The position numbers and the translations under genes are program-made. The notes beneath the pieces were generated by a model that did not search any database, was not told the origin of the DNA, and saw only the letters and a program-made list of their open reading frames with translations. From Glebionis coronaria (taxonomy: Eukaryota; Streptophyta; Magnoliopsida; Asterales; Asteraceae), in the NCBI GenBank assembly GCA_025667525.1, contig JANFOE010000050.1:1550001-1614000 (forward strand): DNA of 64,000 nucleotides, in the 5' to 3' direction. Positions 26,040 to 39,169 of this stretch are shown piece after piece (the first letter of the stretch is position 1; every line of letters starts with the position of its first letter).

Positions 26040-26117
26040 ACACATAGGATTCGAACCTGAGCATTTTGTTTTGATTAAAAGATAACGATGTTTACCATCT
26101 AAGCTACCCAATGTTTT
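26040..26117 (-). mobile_element. tRNA-derived SINE or tRNA relic
   Basis: The minus strand carries A-box GGGTAGCTTAGATGGTAAA (plus 26091-26109) and a perfect-looking B-box GGTTCGAATCC (plus 26047-26057). Acceptor and anticodon stems do not form, so a working tRNA is unlikely. Confidence 0.55.
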
Positions 26118-26398
26118 GTGTTTTTCTATTGAAAACATAGTTAATATTTTCAAGGAAAAAAATAATGATGTCTATTTAATATCATGATCTATTGATTTTC
26201 AGAAAATATATCAATATTTATCTAAATCTATACGGTTTTTTAGTCACGTATATCTTTTTTATCAAAGCTATCATCTTCTCACAACCCTAATGGTTAAAGC
26301 AGTTTTAGTAGGCAGTTCCAAACACCCCCTTAACAGAACTGTTTCTTTGCATTTAATTACAATATGTGTTTTGAATTTTTGATACAATCGTTGTAGTC

Positions 26399-26575
26399 AT
26401 GGAAGGAGTCAACGTAAGTAGGGAGGATGTATCGAGACTCCAGTTTCTTCCCTGGGGTTTAAGGAGTTACATGCTTAATTATGACTTAGGATTGATGAGT
26501 TGTTATTCTGTAACTGATCTACCTTCAGTTGTATTTGGTGGATATTTATATATGTTCGATCCTCATGGTTCAGGT
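26399..26575 (+). pseudogene. Possible sacsin-like gene fragment
   Basis: The frame encodes a piece containing GLMSCYSVTDLPSVVFGGYL followed by YMFDPHG. The run 'N/SCY..TDLPS.V...YL..FDP.G' is reminiscent of the segment after the GHKL ATPase fold in plant sacsin/No-Vein-like proteins. The ATPase motifs themselves are not visible. A stop follows the ORF at 26585, and the next 150 bases contain a duplicated CTGAACRTGTGGAGAAGCCTCA-like stretch. The family assignment rests on one short motif run and is tentative. Confidence 0.35.
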
Positions 26576-27289
26576 AGCAGTCGTTGAAGGAGAGAAAACT
26601 GTGGTTTCTAATTAACCCGATGCCGAGGAAGAAGCCGCTGATGGAAAGAAAGAGAATGATGCAACTGAACATGTGGAGAAGCCTCAACACACCAAAATAA
26701 ACGTGTGGAGAAGCCTCAGTACACCAGAATGCTGCAACTGAACGTGTTCGATTTGTTTTGAAATCAGATTACATAAATGAACAATTCTCAATACACCAAA
26801 ATGATGGCAGGTGCCAATCTGTCTTATTCTTCACGTGTTGCAGTCTTATACATCTTTGCCTCGGAAAATCCTTAAGAAGGAGGCAACTGTTTTCACAAGA
26901 GACCGCCCATCAACGGTGTGACAATCTGACATTTCCAGTAGTAAATTTATTCTCGTATATTATTTTTATATTTTATTTTTGTGTTGGTTCATGAACTCAC
27001 ATATTTACGGGATGAAATTAGGGCTTACGTGCATAATTTAACGTCTTTTACGTTTAAACCGGAAACCCTAGGTTTACGTATTTACGCTTTTGTGCTCCGT
27101 TTTTGATGAGACAATTTTTATTAGAATCATTTTGTGTCGTAGTTTCATATTTTGCAAAAATGTTTTTTGTAAATCGACCCGAGGGCACGTAAATCGAGGA
27201 AACTAGAATAGAGGAGCACACATAAAATATTAGGGATGAGACAAGTTTAACACTTGTCCCACCCCTAATAGGGGCGGATTCCATAAGGG
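26576..27289. other. Anonymous sequence
   Basis: No supported gene. A local duplication (about 26660-26745) reuses the phrase GTGGAGAAGCCTCA. Confidence 0.35.
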
Positions 27290-29747
27290 TGTAACACCCT
27301 ATGGTGTCAAATTTTTAGCTATACTTGAGACACTTGTCTCATGAAAGCTTTAGATACTTAACCTCAACTTCTCACACACACTCACACACTTGCATGTGTA
27401 ACAAAAAAGTTTTCACCAAATCTCTCCCTCTCTCCCTCTCTAGCCGTCCATCACCACCACCATAACACCATTTTTACAAAATTTTCAACTTACAACTTAA
27501 TCTATATTCAATCTATGATGAAAACCACTTAAAAGGAAGATGATGTGAGGTGATTTCCACTTGCAAAAGGAAGTTTTCATGGCGTCTTTGGGCTGATTTC
27601 TCAAGTGAAGTTCATATATTTGAAGATTATAAAAAGTTGTTTTGAAAAGTTAAATATTTGGGTGCATAGATCAAGCTTGTTCATCCAAAATCTCATCATT
27701 TTCATCATTTGGTTGGTATAAAAATTGTTTTCTTTCTATCATCCTATTATTTTTGTAAATGTACTTGTCTATATACTTTAAGATGTATATGTATGATAGT
27801 GATGAATGATGATCAAAGTATTGCATGGGGATTTTGTGTCATTAGAATAAGTTAATAAGGCAAAATCTACAAGTAAAAGATGATAAAATCTTAACTAGAT
27901 TAATAGGCTGTGAAAAACAGTAAGTTTCAATATTTTTACTTGATTAAATGGATTATATTATTTGATGTAATGATAGATAAATGGTTTTTTTTACATAAGT
28001 GGTTAATTGGCCACACAATGGAATGTTAAAAATGAGCAAGATATGGCCAAAATACTTTTGAGGTACTAATCTGACTGATCTGTTTTGGACGAATTAAAAC
28101 TGATATTTAGAGGCTGTTTGAGAAGGAGTCATAAAAGGATAATTTGTAGAGCATATCATGTAGTTTCTACAGCAAAAATTTGGGGTTCTAACTCATTATA
28201 GAACTCAAGATATGATAAAAATAGTGAACATCACTTTTTACATCAGATTTCACAATAAGTTATATAATATTAAAAGACAACTTGAGGTAAAATTTTATAT
28301 AAATAAATATGTAAAAGTAAATAATTGATAATAACTATTATAAAAATATGTTTATATACTATAATAAATAAGTAACACATTTTATAAAAATAAAAACTCA
28401 ACTAGTTTTCTAACTACAAACTATATATATAACTTTTACGTCTTTTCGGCTAAAACCGAAAGGATGGACCCGTAATGGACTCAAATAAAACTTAGATGGT
28501 CGGACCCATCTAATGTAACATTTTTATAGAACATCTACTGAGAAATAAACACATTTAACAAGTAAAGACAAACCCAAGCTTTGTAACATATGGACCCGTA
28601 ATGGACCAAAATTAGCCTTGTTGGACCACTAGGTCCAACTAGTTTGGTTTAGCACTATTAGACTTGCTCATGGGCTCAACCCACTTGGGCCCAACATATG
28701 AGTATAAGCCTGATCCTAAACGAATAAATGGATTAATAAAACTTATTGGACTCTTAATGGGCCTATTGGGCCTTAACATATAAATGAGCTAAAATTAGTG
28801 TAATTGGACTAAGTTAACTAGATGCTTAACAACTAATAATGTTGTATAAAGTGATAAAATCCCACTTGATCATCATGTTTATGACTTGATTACATATACA
28901 TAACAACTTTTTATAAATATTATTCGACATAGTCTAAGATCGAGTATTATTTGTCTAGGTTTCCCGTGATCGAGACACGCACCGTACATCTTAATGCCGA
29001 TAACCCGCCTTTCCAAACCAACGTGAGTTCATAGCCTTGCACTCTTTTAAATATTTTATGAAATGTTTTATAAACCCGCGAGAGAGATAACATGTGAGTT
29101 TTAATAAAAGTAGAACGCAAGTAGTCCCGATTGTATGCTTATTGATATGGACCTGATTGATTGTATGACCCAATGAATGATTGAAATGGATTATTATTAG
29201 TTAGGTTATGTCACTATAAGTCCCATTAGTATGAATTGTGAACTACCGAGAGTTGGTAGATGCTTATGCATATAATAGTACTATTTGGGGAAGATCACCC
29301 CAGTTTGCGTCTTGATGGTTGATCCCCGTCGTGTCACATTGATTGGCAAGCGAATTTATGTATGAGAGGATTTATATAGCGTGATTTTAGTGACGACACG
29401 CTGATTTAAATGGGCACATAATTGTCGGGCTCGCGACCCATTGTATATTATAGAAAGGCAACAATGTCATGCGGCTTATAATAATCCGATAATAATACCG
29501 ACAATGGTAATAATGAGGCTGTGGTGTCAGGAATAGTGTATGATATATGATTTGAATTATAATATATTGCCTGAATATCAATATGCGGTCTTATTACTGA
29601 TATTATGCTTGTGTTCTACTTTACATAACTGTTTTATATAACGGTTTTACTAAACTCTATGAATTCACTCGGCAGTCGCTGATTTATTTTTCGTATGTTT
29701 TATCTCAGGTGCTTGAAGGTAACTTGGATGGAGACCGACTCTGATGG
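27290..29747. repeat. LTR-like non-coding sequence interrupted by the Athila element
   Basis: It starts TGTAACACCC, a common gypsy LTR start. It contains no ORF and ends in a segment 'GAATTCACTC...TTTTATCTCAGG' like those at about 5950 and 56480. The sequence resumes at 40783 after the Athila insertion. An LTR end complementary to TGTAACACCC was not found, so the extent and type are inferred. Confidence 0.4.
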
Positions 29748-29752
29748 CCCGC

Positions 29753-31361
29753 TAATAACTGACTTTTGGTTGGTTAATAAAAAGGTTGCTTTTGCAAGAT
29801 CTTTCTTTGCATTGCTCGTACCCAATTGATATATGTCGTTGTTTCGTTCTTGGTATCTTCTCGAATCGATCACGGTCAAAAGTGGAATCGTTGTAATTGG
29901 TGACTAAAAAGGGGGAGCTTGGGTCTAAATCTACTAAAATGATAAATGCTAGAAATAATAAAATTAAACTAAAAGCAATTACTGAGAATAAAAATCAAGC
30001 TAGAATTTAAAGCTGGAAAAACTGGAATTAAACTGGCAATTTACCTTATTCGGAATAATGGCTTCTCAACTGGAAAACTCTATCCGGAATATCGGCTTAT
30101 CTGGAATGTCTTAGTCTATCCGGAATCTTTGTGCTACTCGGAATGTTACAGCTATGCGGAATGTTGGTTCTACTCGGAATAATCAAGGCCATGCGGAATA
30201 TTACCCTATGCGGAATGTTTTCAACATAAACCTTATGCGGAATATTTCGAAAAGAAACCCTATGCGAAATATTCGGATATTCCGAATAATTAACAAAATC
30301 CAAACCCTACGCGGAATGTTTTGGTTATGCTGAATATTAAGGTTATGCGGAAAAATACCCCTATGCGGAATAATGGCCCCTACTCAGAATAATTGGATAT
30401 TCCGAGTAAACAACAAACCACAACCATGATCCGGAATATTTTGATATTCCGAACCAACAAAGTCACAGACTCCCTATTCGGAATCTGGGGAAACACAGTA
30501 ACAAAGTAGCGAAGAACAGGGGATGACAGAAACGCAGATTTAACACCAAAATTTACCAAGTTTTTAATCAAAACTGAAACCAATTTAACCACTAATCATT
30601 TACCTAAGGTAAACATCAATCCAAAATCACAAAATCGCAAAACCCACTTACTTTTTATGATCAAACCAATAAAATAAAACTTAAGAACTTTGAATCATAA
30701 AGAGATGAAGAACAAGATCATGGAAAGATTAAAAGTAAACTTGTATTAATGATTTAGGATTCAACAAACAAAGTGGAAAGATTAAACTTACGAGATTGGA
30801 AGAAATCAAAGAAAAAATGAAAACCACTCCTTAAGGGAGATGGTTCCTAAGAACTCGGAGAAAAATGTAACAGAAAGAGACTAGTGGAAATTTCTGAATG
30901 GGAGGAGTATTTATAGGCTTCTCCCTTGGTTGGTGAGTGGGCTTTCTCCCTTTCTTTTTGTCTTCTCGTCTTTTTAGAAAAGCTGACGTTTTCGATTTCG
31001 ATTCGGGATTTGTCGACGAATAAATTCAACTCGTCTTTTAATTTCTTCATTTAATTGACTTGAGTTTCTTCGACATGTGTAAATCTTCCATCTTTGGTCC
31101 TTTTCTTCGATAAATCTTCAAATAGGCCCATTGACTTCAAATCTTTTGCATCTCTTGGACTATAGACTTTGTCTTTTCGTCTTTTTCCTCGATAAAACCC
31201 GTGCAATCCCATGTTTTCTCCAATATTTATCCGGTTGACTCTGAAAACACAACAAACACACAAACCACGCATAATTCCAAACAAATGACATTAAATACGC
31301 GTTTCGGTCTTGTTTTAGCAAGAAATAAGTGGTAAAAGGATGGGTGTTTTCACACCTATCA
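29753..31361 (-). repeat. Athila 3' LTR
   Basis: 1609 bp. On the element strand it starts TGATAGGTG (plus 31361) and ends ...CAGTTATTA (plus 29753). It contains a TATA-like TATAAATA (plus 30908-30915) and, downstream of it in the transcribed part, a dense GCGGAATRTT-type motif array (30044-30487). Confidence 0.93.
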
Positions 31362-31370
31362 AATCCCCTA
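31362..31370 (-). promoter_or_regulatory. Athila polypurine tract
   Basis: TAGGGGATT on the minus strand, directly before the 3' LTR start TGATAGG. Confidence 0.75.
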
Positions 31371-33281
31371 TACTTAACCATTGCCATGCCCTCATGCAAT
31401 GCTTAGTGATAAAGCAATTATACACTTTTCTCATAATCAATCAACCTTGGCCTTATTAAAATACTACTAAACAAAAATTTAAATACTAAGAGAAATTAAA
31501 ACTTTAAAGGAGATAAAAGGATAGAAACCATTTTCACTTGAAAATAGCTATATGGAAATAACTTGCAAAGAGATCAAGGACTTACATTAGGGCTTTGGTG
31601 CTGCGAAGATTTATCACCCTCAAGTTTCACGTTCCCCAAACTAAGCTTAAAAACGAGATCATTGTTATTATAAGTTAGCAATTCAAACACTTACACACAT
31701 GGCTTAATTATATGCTTAAACTCCCTTATTCCTAAGTGTATCTCTTATATTTTATTTTTGTCTTAGAATGATCATGAAGATTCATTTTTGGACTTATTTC
31801 GATAGTTTATTTAGGCTGAAAGCAAAGTAGGACGATTTGATCAATAGTTAGCTAAAGGACAAAATCTCTTAAAACTGCTTCTCGGGATATCAAAAAGTTC
31901 ATATCTTGGCATAACTCGGTTCACGATTTGAGACCTTTCTCGGGCCGATATTTGGCATGTACTTCATACTTCATATCTTCGAGAGACGTTCTTGAGATAA
32001 TGGTCTTCTCTTCGTTAATAGAGTTTCTTCACTTGGAGACTTTTGAGGGGTACTCCAAATTTGTTGACCACGACTTCATGATCATTTCTTCAATCTCTAA
32101 TTAGGATTTTGAGATACAACGATCCGCCTCCTTTTCGGACTTGGATCTATTTATCCTCATACCTTGTTAGGGTCTTTTCGGATAGACTTCTCCATGATCT
32201 TTATGGGAGTTGATTGCTTTTCGTCGTGAGTCTTGATCCTTCATATTGATTTTGGGAATAATGCTTTTCACATCACCTTGGATCTTTAGCAATAAAATGG
32301 AATCCTCATGCCTTGTTAGGGCCTTTTTGGACTCGCCAATCTTCGCGCCCCGCTTCATAAGTTATGCCTTGGCTATGAACTCTTATCATTACCGAGCAAC
32401 TTTTAAACGATCTTGGGCTAGAAGCTAAGTAACCTTTCAAATCGTACGACCTTACTTATTGCAGATAAATTATTAGCAAGTGATGGGAGAATAGGCAAAG
32501 AATTACACCAAGTGAGCTTGTGCAAGAATACCGACTTATAATTGACTCTATCATTTCTCGTCCTCCACAATTTAAAATCTCAAGTAATGAGACTCGTGGA
32601 TGCTTAGCCTAATAAACCAATTAAGGTCTACATGGTTAAGGATACTAGCTAGAATAAACTTAGACAAGTCTATTCGGGTTGAGTCAAAATAATCGCAACG
32701 AGCCTAATATGTCAAAGATTTCAAAACTAGCTACACCACTTTATTAATATTTTTGACTTTATTGCGGGATATATACATATGAAAGTAACGATAAAAATTT
32801 AAAAATTACTACAAAATGGCCAAAGTTAATTAAAAATTTGAAAAATGCTGAAAAATATGTTTTCCGGTTAAATGAAGGCATTTTCATGGAAAAGTCCACT
32901 TAAAACTTCGATAGAAGTCCCCCTACACTTAAGATAAACATTGTCCTCAATGTTTAAGCATGTGGGAAAAAATTTCCCCTACACTTATGACATTGTGCAC
33001 GTTGGTTAAATCAAGCTAAGGAAGAGACGACTAAAGTGATCAATTTGGAATGTGACTATAAAGAAAATTGAATCACGATAGTTGAGAGATAGAACTGGTA
33101 TTGCGGATAACATGGGAGCACGGTTCTTCAAAGATTCCAAGAGTGCACTTATCCCTGTAATCACATCACCATACAAATACAAGCAACCTATATAGCTCCC
33201 CCTACACTTAGGATGAAAAACGGGAAAGGGGGATAAATACTCGGGTTGCCTCCCGAGGAGCGCTTGTTTTTGTTCACCGAG
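31371..33281 (-). other. Athila 3' untranslated region, no env-like ORF
   Basis: About 1.9 kb between the end of pol and the polypurine tract. Athila elements often carry an env-like ORF here. Only scattered frames up to about 60 codons remain, with no membrane protein. It begins with a GCGCTCCTCGGGAGGCAACC segment just after the pol stop, a word I associate with Athila/Tat elements. Confidence 0.6.
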
Positions 33282-36200
33282 TCACGAGCCTGACTCGGTC
33301 CCGAAGTAATTCATGGGAAACGTGGTGAGGGATGGAATCATCTCATGAGAGATGTCCTCACCAAGGTACAAATTCAAACGCTGGCCATTCACCTTAAAAT
33401 TGGGCCCATTTGGCTGAGAAAGCTCAATGGTGCCATAGGGAAAAACATTGGCGATGGTGAATGGACCAGACCAGCGGCTCTTCAACTTGCCCGAGAAGAT
33501 CTTCAACCGAGAGTTAAAAAGTAAGACTTGATCACCAACGTGGAACTCTCAGTTCTTAATTTTAGCATCGTGGATAATCTTGGTCTTCTCCTTGTAGATC
33601 AATGAGTTCTCGTAAGCTTCATTCCTCAATTCTTGTAGCTCGTTGAGTTGAATCTTTCGAAGATCACCGGCTTTCTTGATGTCGAAGTTAGCCCACTTCA
33701 AGGCCCAATATGCCTTATGTTCCAGCTCGATGGGGAGGTGGCATGCTTTCCCGTACACAAGACGATAAGGTGTATAACCAATCGGTGTCTTATAGTCGGT
33801 ACGGAAAGCCCACAGAGCATCATCAAGTTTATCGGCCCACGAGGCACGATGCTCTCCCACAGTACGTTCCAAAATTCTCTTTAATCCACGGTTGGATATC
33901 TCGGCTTGACCGTTGGTTTGAGGATGATAAGCGGTGGAAAGACGGTGACACCATACTTAGCCATGACTCTTGCAAATTGATCGTTGCAAAAATGAGTCTC
34001 GCGGTCACTGATAATAGCACGAGGAACACCGAAACGAGCAAACAGTTGTTTCAAGAAATTACAAACCACCCTCGCGTCGTTAGTGGGTAAAGCCTTGGCT
34101 TCAATCCATTTAGAAACGTAGTCGACGGCGACCAGGATGTATTTGTTTCCTTTAGAAGAAGGGAATGGCTCCATAAAGTCGATGCCCCATACGTCAAAGA
34201 TTTCACATTCCTGTATGAAATTTTGAGGCATCTCATCCTTATGTGTGATCTTGCCTTGGAGTTGGCAAGCATCACAATGCTTAACCATTTCGTGAGCATC
34301 ACGATAAATGGTGGGCCAATAGAATCCCGAATCAAACACTTTTTTGGCGATGTAGTTGGGACCAAAGTGACCACCGGTGGGTCCTTTGTGGCAAGCCTGG
34401 AGAATGTCCAAAGCGGCCGGTCCGTCAACACATCGGCGAATAATCAAGTCAGCGCATTGTTTGAATAGAAAAGGGTCATCCCAAAAGTAAGTCTTAACAT
34501 CGTTCAAGAACTTCTTCTTTTGTTGGGATGTTAACCCTTTGATGAGAACACCACCCGCTAAGTAGTTTGCAATGTCGGCAAACCACGGGGTGTCATCAAG
34601 ATTGAGATTTATAGACATTAAGGTCTCAAGGGGGAAAGAGTCATTGATCTCTTTGTTCGGATGATCCCCTTGATATGGATCCTCAAGTCGACTCAGATGA
34701 TCCGCGGCTAGGTTTTCAGCACCCTTCTTGTCACGAATTTCAATGTTGAATTCTTGAAGGAGTAAAACCCAACAGAGAAGTCTTGGCTTAGAGTCGTGTT
34801 TAGTCATCAAGTACTTCAACGCGGAATGGTCCGTGTATACGATTGTGGTGGATAAAACAAGATAGGGGCGGAATTTTTCAAAAGCATAGACAACAGCTAA
34901 AAGCTCTTTTTCGGTGGTCGTATAATGCAATTGAGCCCCCGTCATTGTTTTGCTAGCATAGTGGATTGGTTGGAAGTGTTTGTTGATCCTTTGTCCCAAA
35001 ACCGCACCAATAGCAAAGTCACTAGCATCGCACATCAATTCAAAGGGTAGCTCCCAATTAGGGGTAACCAAGACCGGTGCCTTAGTTAGCTTATCCTTAA
35101 GAAGATTGAAGGCTTCGATACACTCTTTAGAAAAGATAAAAGGAGTATCTTTTTCCAAGAGGTGGGTCATCGGGCGAGCTATTTTAGAGAAATCCTGAAT
35201 GAATCGACGATAGAAGCCCGCATGACCCAGAAAACTTCTCACACCCTTCACGGTTGAAGGTGGAGGTAATTTGGCTATGACATCTACTTTAGCACGGTCA
35301 ACTTCAAGACCGGCTTTAGAGATTTTGTGTCCTACCACAATGCCTTCTTTTACCATAAAATGGCATTTTTCCCAATTCAGAACAAGGCGAGTGTCTTCGC
35401 ACCGCTTAAGCATACGTTCCAAATTGGCAAGGCAAGAAGAGAAGGAATCCCCAAAGACCGAGAAATCATCCATGAAGACTTCCATGGTTTGCTCAAACAT
35501 GTCATGGAAGATAGCCAACATGCACCTTTGGAAAGTCCTGGGGGCATTGCATAAGCCAAAAGGCATCCTTTTGTAGGCAAATGTGCCATAGGGACAAGTG
35601 AATGTTGTCTTCTCTTGATCTTAGGGATCGATGGGTATTTGGAAATAACCCGAGAAACCATCAAGAAAGCAGTAATATTCATTACCCGCTAAACGTTCAA
35701 GCATTTGGTCCATAAAAGGTAGAGGGAAATGATCCTTTCTCGTGGCATCATTGAGTTTGCGGTAGTCTATACAAACTCTCCACCCAGTAATGAGACGGGT
35801 AGGAATCAACTCGTTGTTTGCATTGGGCACAACGGTAATTCCGCCTTTCTTAGGCACACAATGGACTGGACTAACCCATGGTGAATCCGAAATAGGGTAA
35901 ATCATACCCGCATCAAGAAGTTTGATAACCTCTTTTTTGATGACTTCATGGATTTTAGGATTCACCCTTCGTTGGCTTTGAATTGTGGGCTTGAAGTCGT
36001 CCTCCATGAGAATTTTATGTGTGCAAAAGTGAGGATCAATTCCGCGAATGTCGGAGATTTTCCAAGCGATAGCTTTTTTATGCTTCTTCAACACGGCGAT
36101 AAGTCGGGACTTTTCTTCTTCTTTCAGGTCCTTCGCGATGATGACCGGTAACTTCTCGTTGTCTTCAAGAAAAACGTACTCTATATGAGGAGGTAGGTCT

Positions 36201-37083
36201 TTAAGCTCAAGAGTAGGAGGATCCTCAATAGATGGTGTAACTAACGATGGATCATCATTAGTCACCTCTTTAGGAGAGGGAGGAGGAAACGGGTCTTCAT
36301 TGAGAAGTCTCTCAATAGTACGAATGTCTTCATCCCAATCAGTGGAAGAATCATCATACTTAATATCGAGAGGACCCAAGCTAGCTTCGAAATCATCCAA
36401 GTCACTTTCTCCAAAAAGAGTCAATGCCGGAGCAATTGAGGCGATGGTCTCAACATTGGGTAGAGAAGAGAGAGTACTTTTGCAAGCATCATGAAAATGT
36501 TCTTCACAAGCCTCATCGAGAACATCAATAGCATTAACACTCTCATATGAATAAGGTTGCTTAGAAATCTTACCCATGTTGAAGAAAATTTTATCGTCAC
36601 TAACTCTCATGATTATTTCGCCCGCGGCTACATCAATGAGAGTGCGACCGGTCCTCAAGAAGGGACGTCCAACGATTAATGGAACACGGGGGTCCATCTC
36701 GTAGTCCACGACAACAAAAGCCGCCAGGAAGGTGAATTTGTCAACGCCAACAAAGACATCTTCGGCTATCCACACTGGATAAGCAACTGTACGGTTAGCT
36801 AATTCCAAAGTCATTTTGGTGGGGACTATCTCGGGGAGTATAATTGCTTCCAAACACTTAGAGGCATTAAGTTGATACTGGCACCTAGATCGGCTAGGGC
36901 CATGCAATTCTCTACTCCCGGGAAGTTGCAAGGAATCAAGAAGCGACCCGGATCACCAAGTTTGGTGGGCAATTTCCTTAAGAGAACGGCGGAGCAATTC
37001 TCATTAAGTTGGGTCTGAGCAATGTCAAGAAGCTTCTCCTTGTCACTTAGAAGATCTTTAAACATTTTCGCATACTTGGGCAT
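33282..37083 (-). pseudogene. Athila pol: protease, RT, RNase H, integrase (broken)
   Basis: The frame runs in pieces on the minus strand. Protease (from 37083) shows [17 protein letters not shown]; a frameshift near 36850 joins it to the protease tail VPLIVGRPFLRTGRTLIDV and RT. RT has WVSPVHCVPKKGG, RVCIDYRKLN and the active site [10 protein letters not shown]; a TAA at 35621-35623 cuts it. RNase H shows [25 protein letters not shown] and [10 protein letters not shown]. Integrase shows GHFGPN...[21 protein letters not shown] (zinc finger), then [10 protein letters not shown] and [10 protein letters not shown] frameshift near 33935 and a TGA at 33549-33551 break the integrase C-terminus, which ends near GQRLNLYLGED. 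The enzymes would copy and insert the element, but this copy cannot make an intact polyprotein. Confidence 0.93.
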
Positions 37084-38960
37084 GTGAGCGAGAGCCTCAG
37101 CAAGATGTTAAAATTCAATTGTTTAAACATTTTTAGAAAGTTTGAAACTTGAATATCATCCTTGCTCTTTTGCTTCTCTTTCCTTAACCTTGAAGGATAA
37201 GGTATATTGGATGAAGAATAAGGCTTTAGGGGAGTAGGATCACTCACAACCAAGGGTGGTGGGGAAATGGGGGTAGGAGGTGAAGGAGGTGAGGAAAGTT
37301 GCTCTTGTTCCTTGTTCACAATCACGGGTGGAGGTGTAGGAAGCTCGGGTTCCGTATAACCTTTTCCACTACGAGTGGTGATTGCTTTCATCTCCCCTCT
37401 TGGATTCGCAACGGTGTTACTCGGAAGAGTACCCGAAGAAGAGGGTTGATTACCTTGGATGAGCGAACCGATCATATCACGTATGTTAAGCGCTTGAGTG
37501 CTGAAAGAGTCTCTGATGTCTGCACGAATTTCATTGCTTTGTTTTGCCATGTCATTCCTCAGCTCGGCTCGAATATCGCTCTCTTGTTTCGCCATGTCAT
37601 TCTTCAAGTTGACAAATTGACTCTGAAGATTCGTCACCATCTCTCGATTAGTCTTCATGAACGTCTCGACGTCTTGATTCAATACCATCGGTTGATTGAG
37701 AGGTGGGGCTTGGTAAGCTTGAGAATTTCCTTGAGGTGGGTATAGGTTTCTTTGGGATTGATATTGATTGTTAGCACGAGGTTGGGATTGGTTGTTTCGG
37801 TTGTAGCTTTGTTGGTGGTTTTGGTTTGAAGGAGGGAAACCGGGTGGAGCAAGATAGTTGTTTGAATGATAACTTAGCAAGCTACGGTCTCCTTGAGGAC
37901 GAGCTTGATAGCCTCCCGTGGGATAAGTACCGTATGCCGCGTTAACGTTTTCAGAAAAATTGCCTTGAGTGGAAGGACAATCATTGTAGGAATGAGGACC
38001 ACCACATGTGTCACAAGAAATAGCAACGACTTTAGCTTGTTGAAAGTGGTTTGTGGCCATGGTCATGAAATTCTTGTTCATCTCAGTGAGTTGTCGAGAA
38101 ATTTCAGTCATCTCAAGATTGGAAGTAGTAGAAGAAACATTGACTCTCGAGTTAGATCTTGAGGATGCGGATGAATCCCAATTCTTGTAGTGAGTAGTCA
38201 TGTTTTCAATCAACTCTCTACACTCCTCCGGTCTCCTTTTCATAAAATTACTACCGGCGGCGGCGTTGATCGTGTCACGATCACGAAAAGTGAGACCATT
38301 GTAGAAAGTATCAATGAGAGTGACGGGGAGCATGTTGTGATTTGGACAACGGTCGATCAAATCATTGTATCGTTCCCAAGCATCAAAGAGCGATTCATCA
38401 TTGTCTTGCATGAATCCACTAATTTGGTTACGAAGGCTCGTGACCATGGATGGTGGGAAGTAGCGCGACAAAAAGCGTTGAGTCATGTCGTCCCAAGTAT
38501 GAATAGAGTTCTTTGGGAGACGGTCAAACCATTTTTCGGCATGGTGAGAAAGCGAGTGGGGAAAGAGTTGGAGGCGAAGGTCATCCATAGAAACACCGGG
38601 GGACTTTATGCTTTGGGTGATGGTAATGAATTTGTCGAGGTGTTTGTTGGCATCATCATCCGGAATTCCTTAAAATGGGTTAGTTTGCACTTGTTGGATC
38701 ATGTAATGCTTCAACGAAAACTCCTGAGCCGTGACATGCATCGGCGCAATCGGGCCTCCACGTCCGTTCATGGTGGGTTGACATAGCTCCTCCATGGTTC
38801 GTAGGTCGGGTAAGGGTGGATTATTCATGTTTTGGTGGGGTGGATTATTATTGTTGTTGTTTGGGAGGGGTGGATTATTATTGTTGTTGTTGTGTACACC
38901 GGCCATGTCTAAATCTTCGAGAGTCTTGGGCTCTAAATAAGACGTTGATCGAGTACGCAT
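37047..38960 (-). pseudogene. Athila gag with one nonsense codon and a 3' frameshift
   Basis: The start at 38960 (MRTRSTSYLEPKTLEDLD) is followed by an Asn/Pro-rich stretch with poly-Asn runs. A TAA at 38670-38672 interrupts the frame, which continues with GIPDDDANKHLDKF and the capsid-like segment LFPHSLSHHAEKWFDRLP ... FLSRYFPPSM. A zinc-knuckle-like CDTCGGPHSYNDC, the compact form seen in Athila gag, lies in the middle. Then come a Gln/Asn-rich linker, a coiled-coil-like repeat (NDMAKQ.. twice) and a Pro-rich tail. The frame changes near 37105, where the protein should pass into protease. Gag would form the particle that packages element RNA. Confidence 0.9.
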
Positions 38961-39150
38961 ACACTAAAAAGAAAATGCAAGAGAGAATATTTTTGGTTTT
39001 TTATAGGTTTTTTAATGTTTTTGTATTTTTGAAAATTTTATATTTTTATGGGTTTTTTGAAAATTTTTGTGCTTGAAAATAACGTTCCCGAAAGAACGGA
39101 TCCCAAAATCTAATTTTTCTCACAAGAAACTGTTGATCTTAACGAGAAGA

Positions 39151-39166
39151 GCCGGCAACGGCGCCA
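39151..39166 (-). promoter_or_regulatory. Primer-binding site, tRNA-Asp type
   Basis: The minus strand reads TGGCGCCGTTGCCGGC, three bases inside the 5' LTR. TGGCGCCGTTGCCGG is the classical Athila site complementary to the 3' end of tRNA-Asp. Confidence 0.88.
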
Positions 39167-39169
39167 TTT

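Noticed and set aside
26040..26117. Functional tRNA gene
   Set aside because: A and B boxes are present but acceptor and anticodon stems do not form; the same holds at 14882, 25259 and 40891.
33648..38786. Plus-strand frames up to about 200 codons inside the Athila element
   Set aside because: They are antisense shadows of gag and pol, with no family resemblance.
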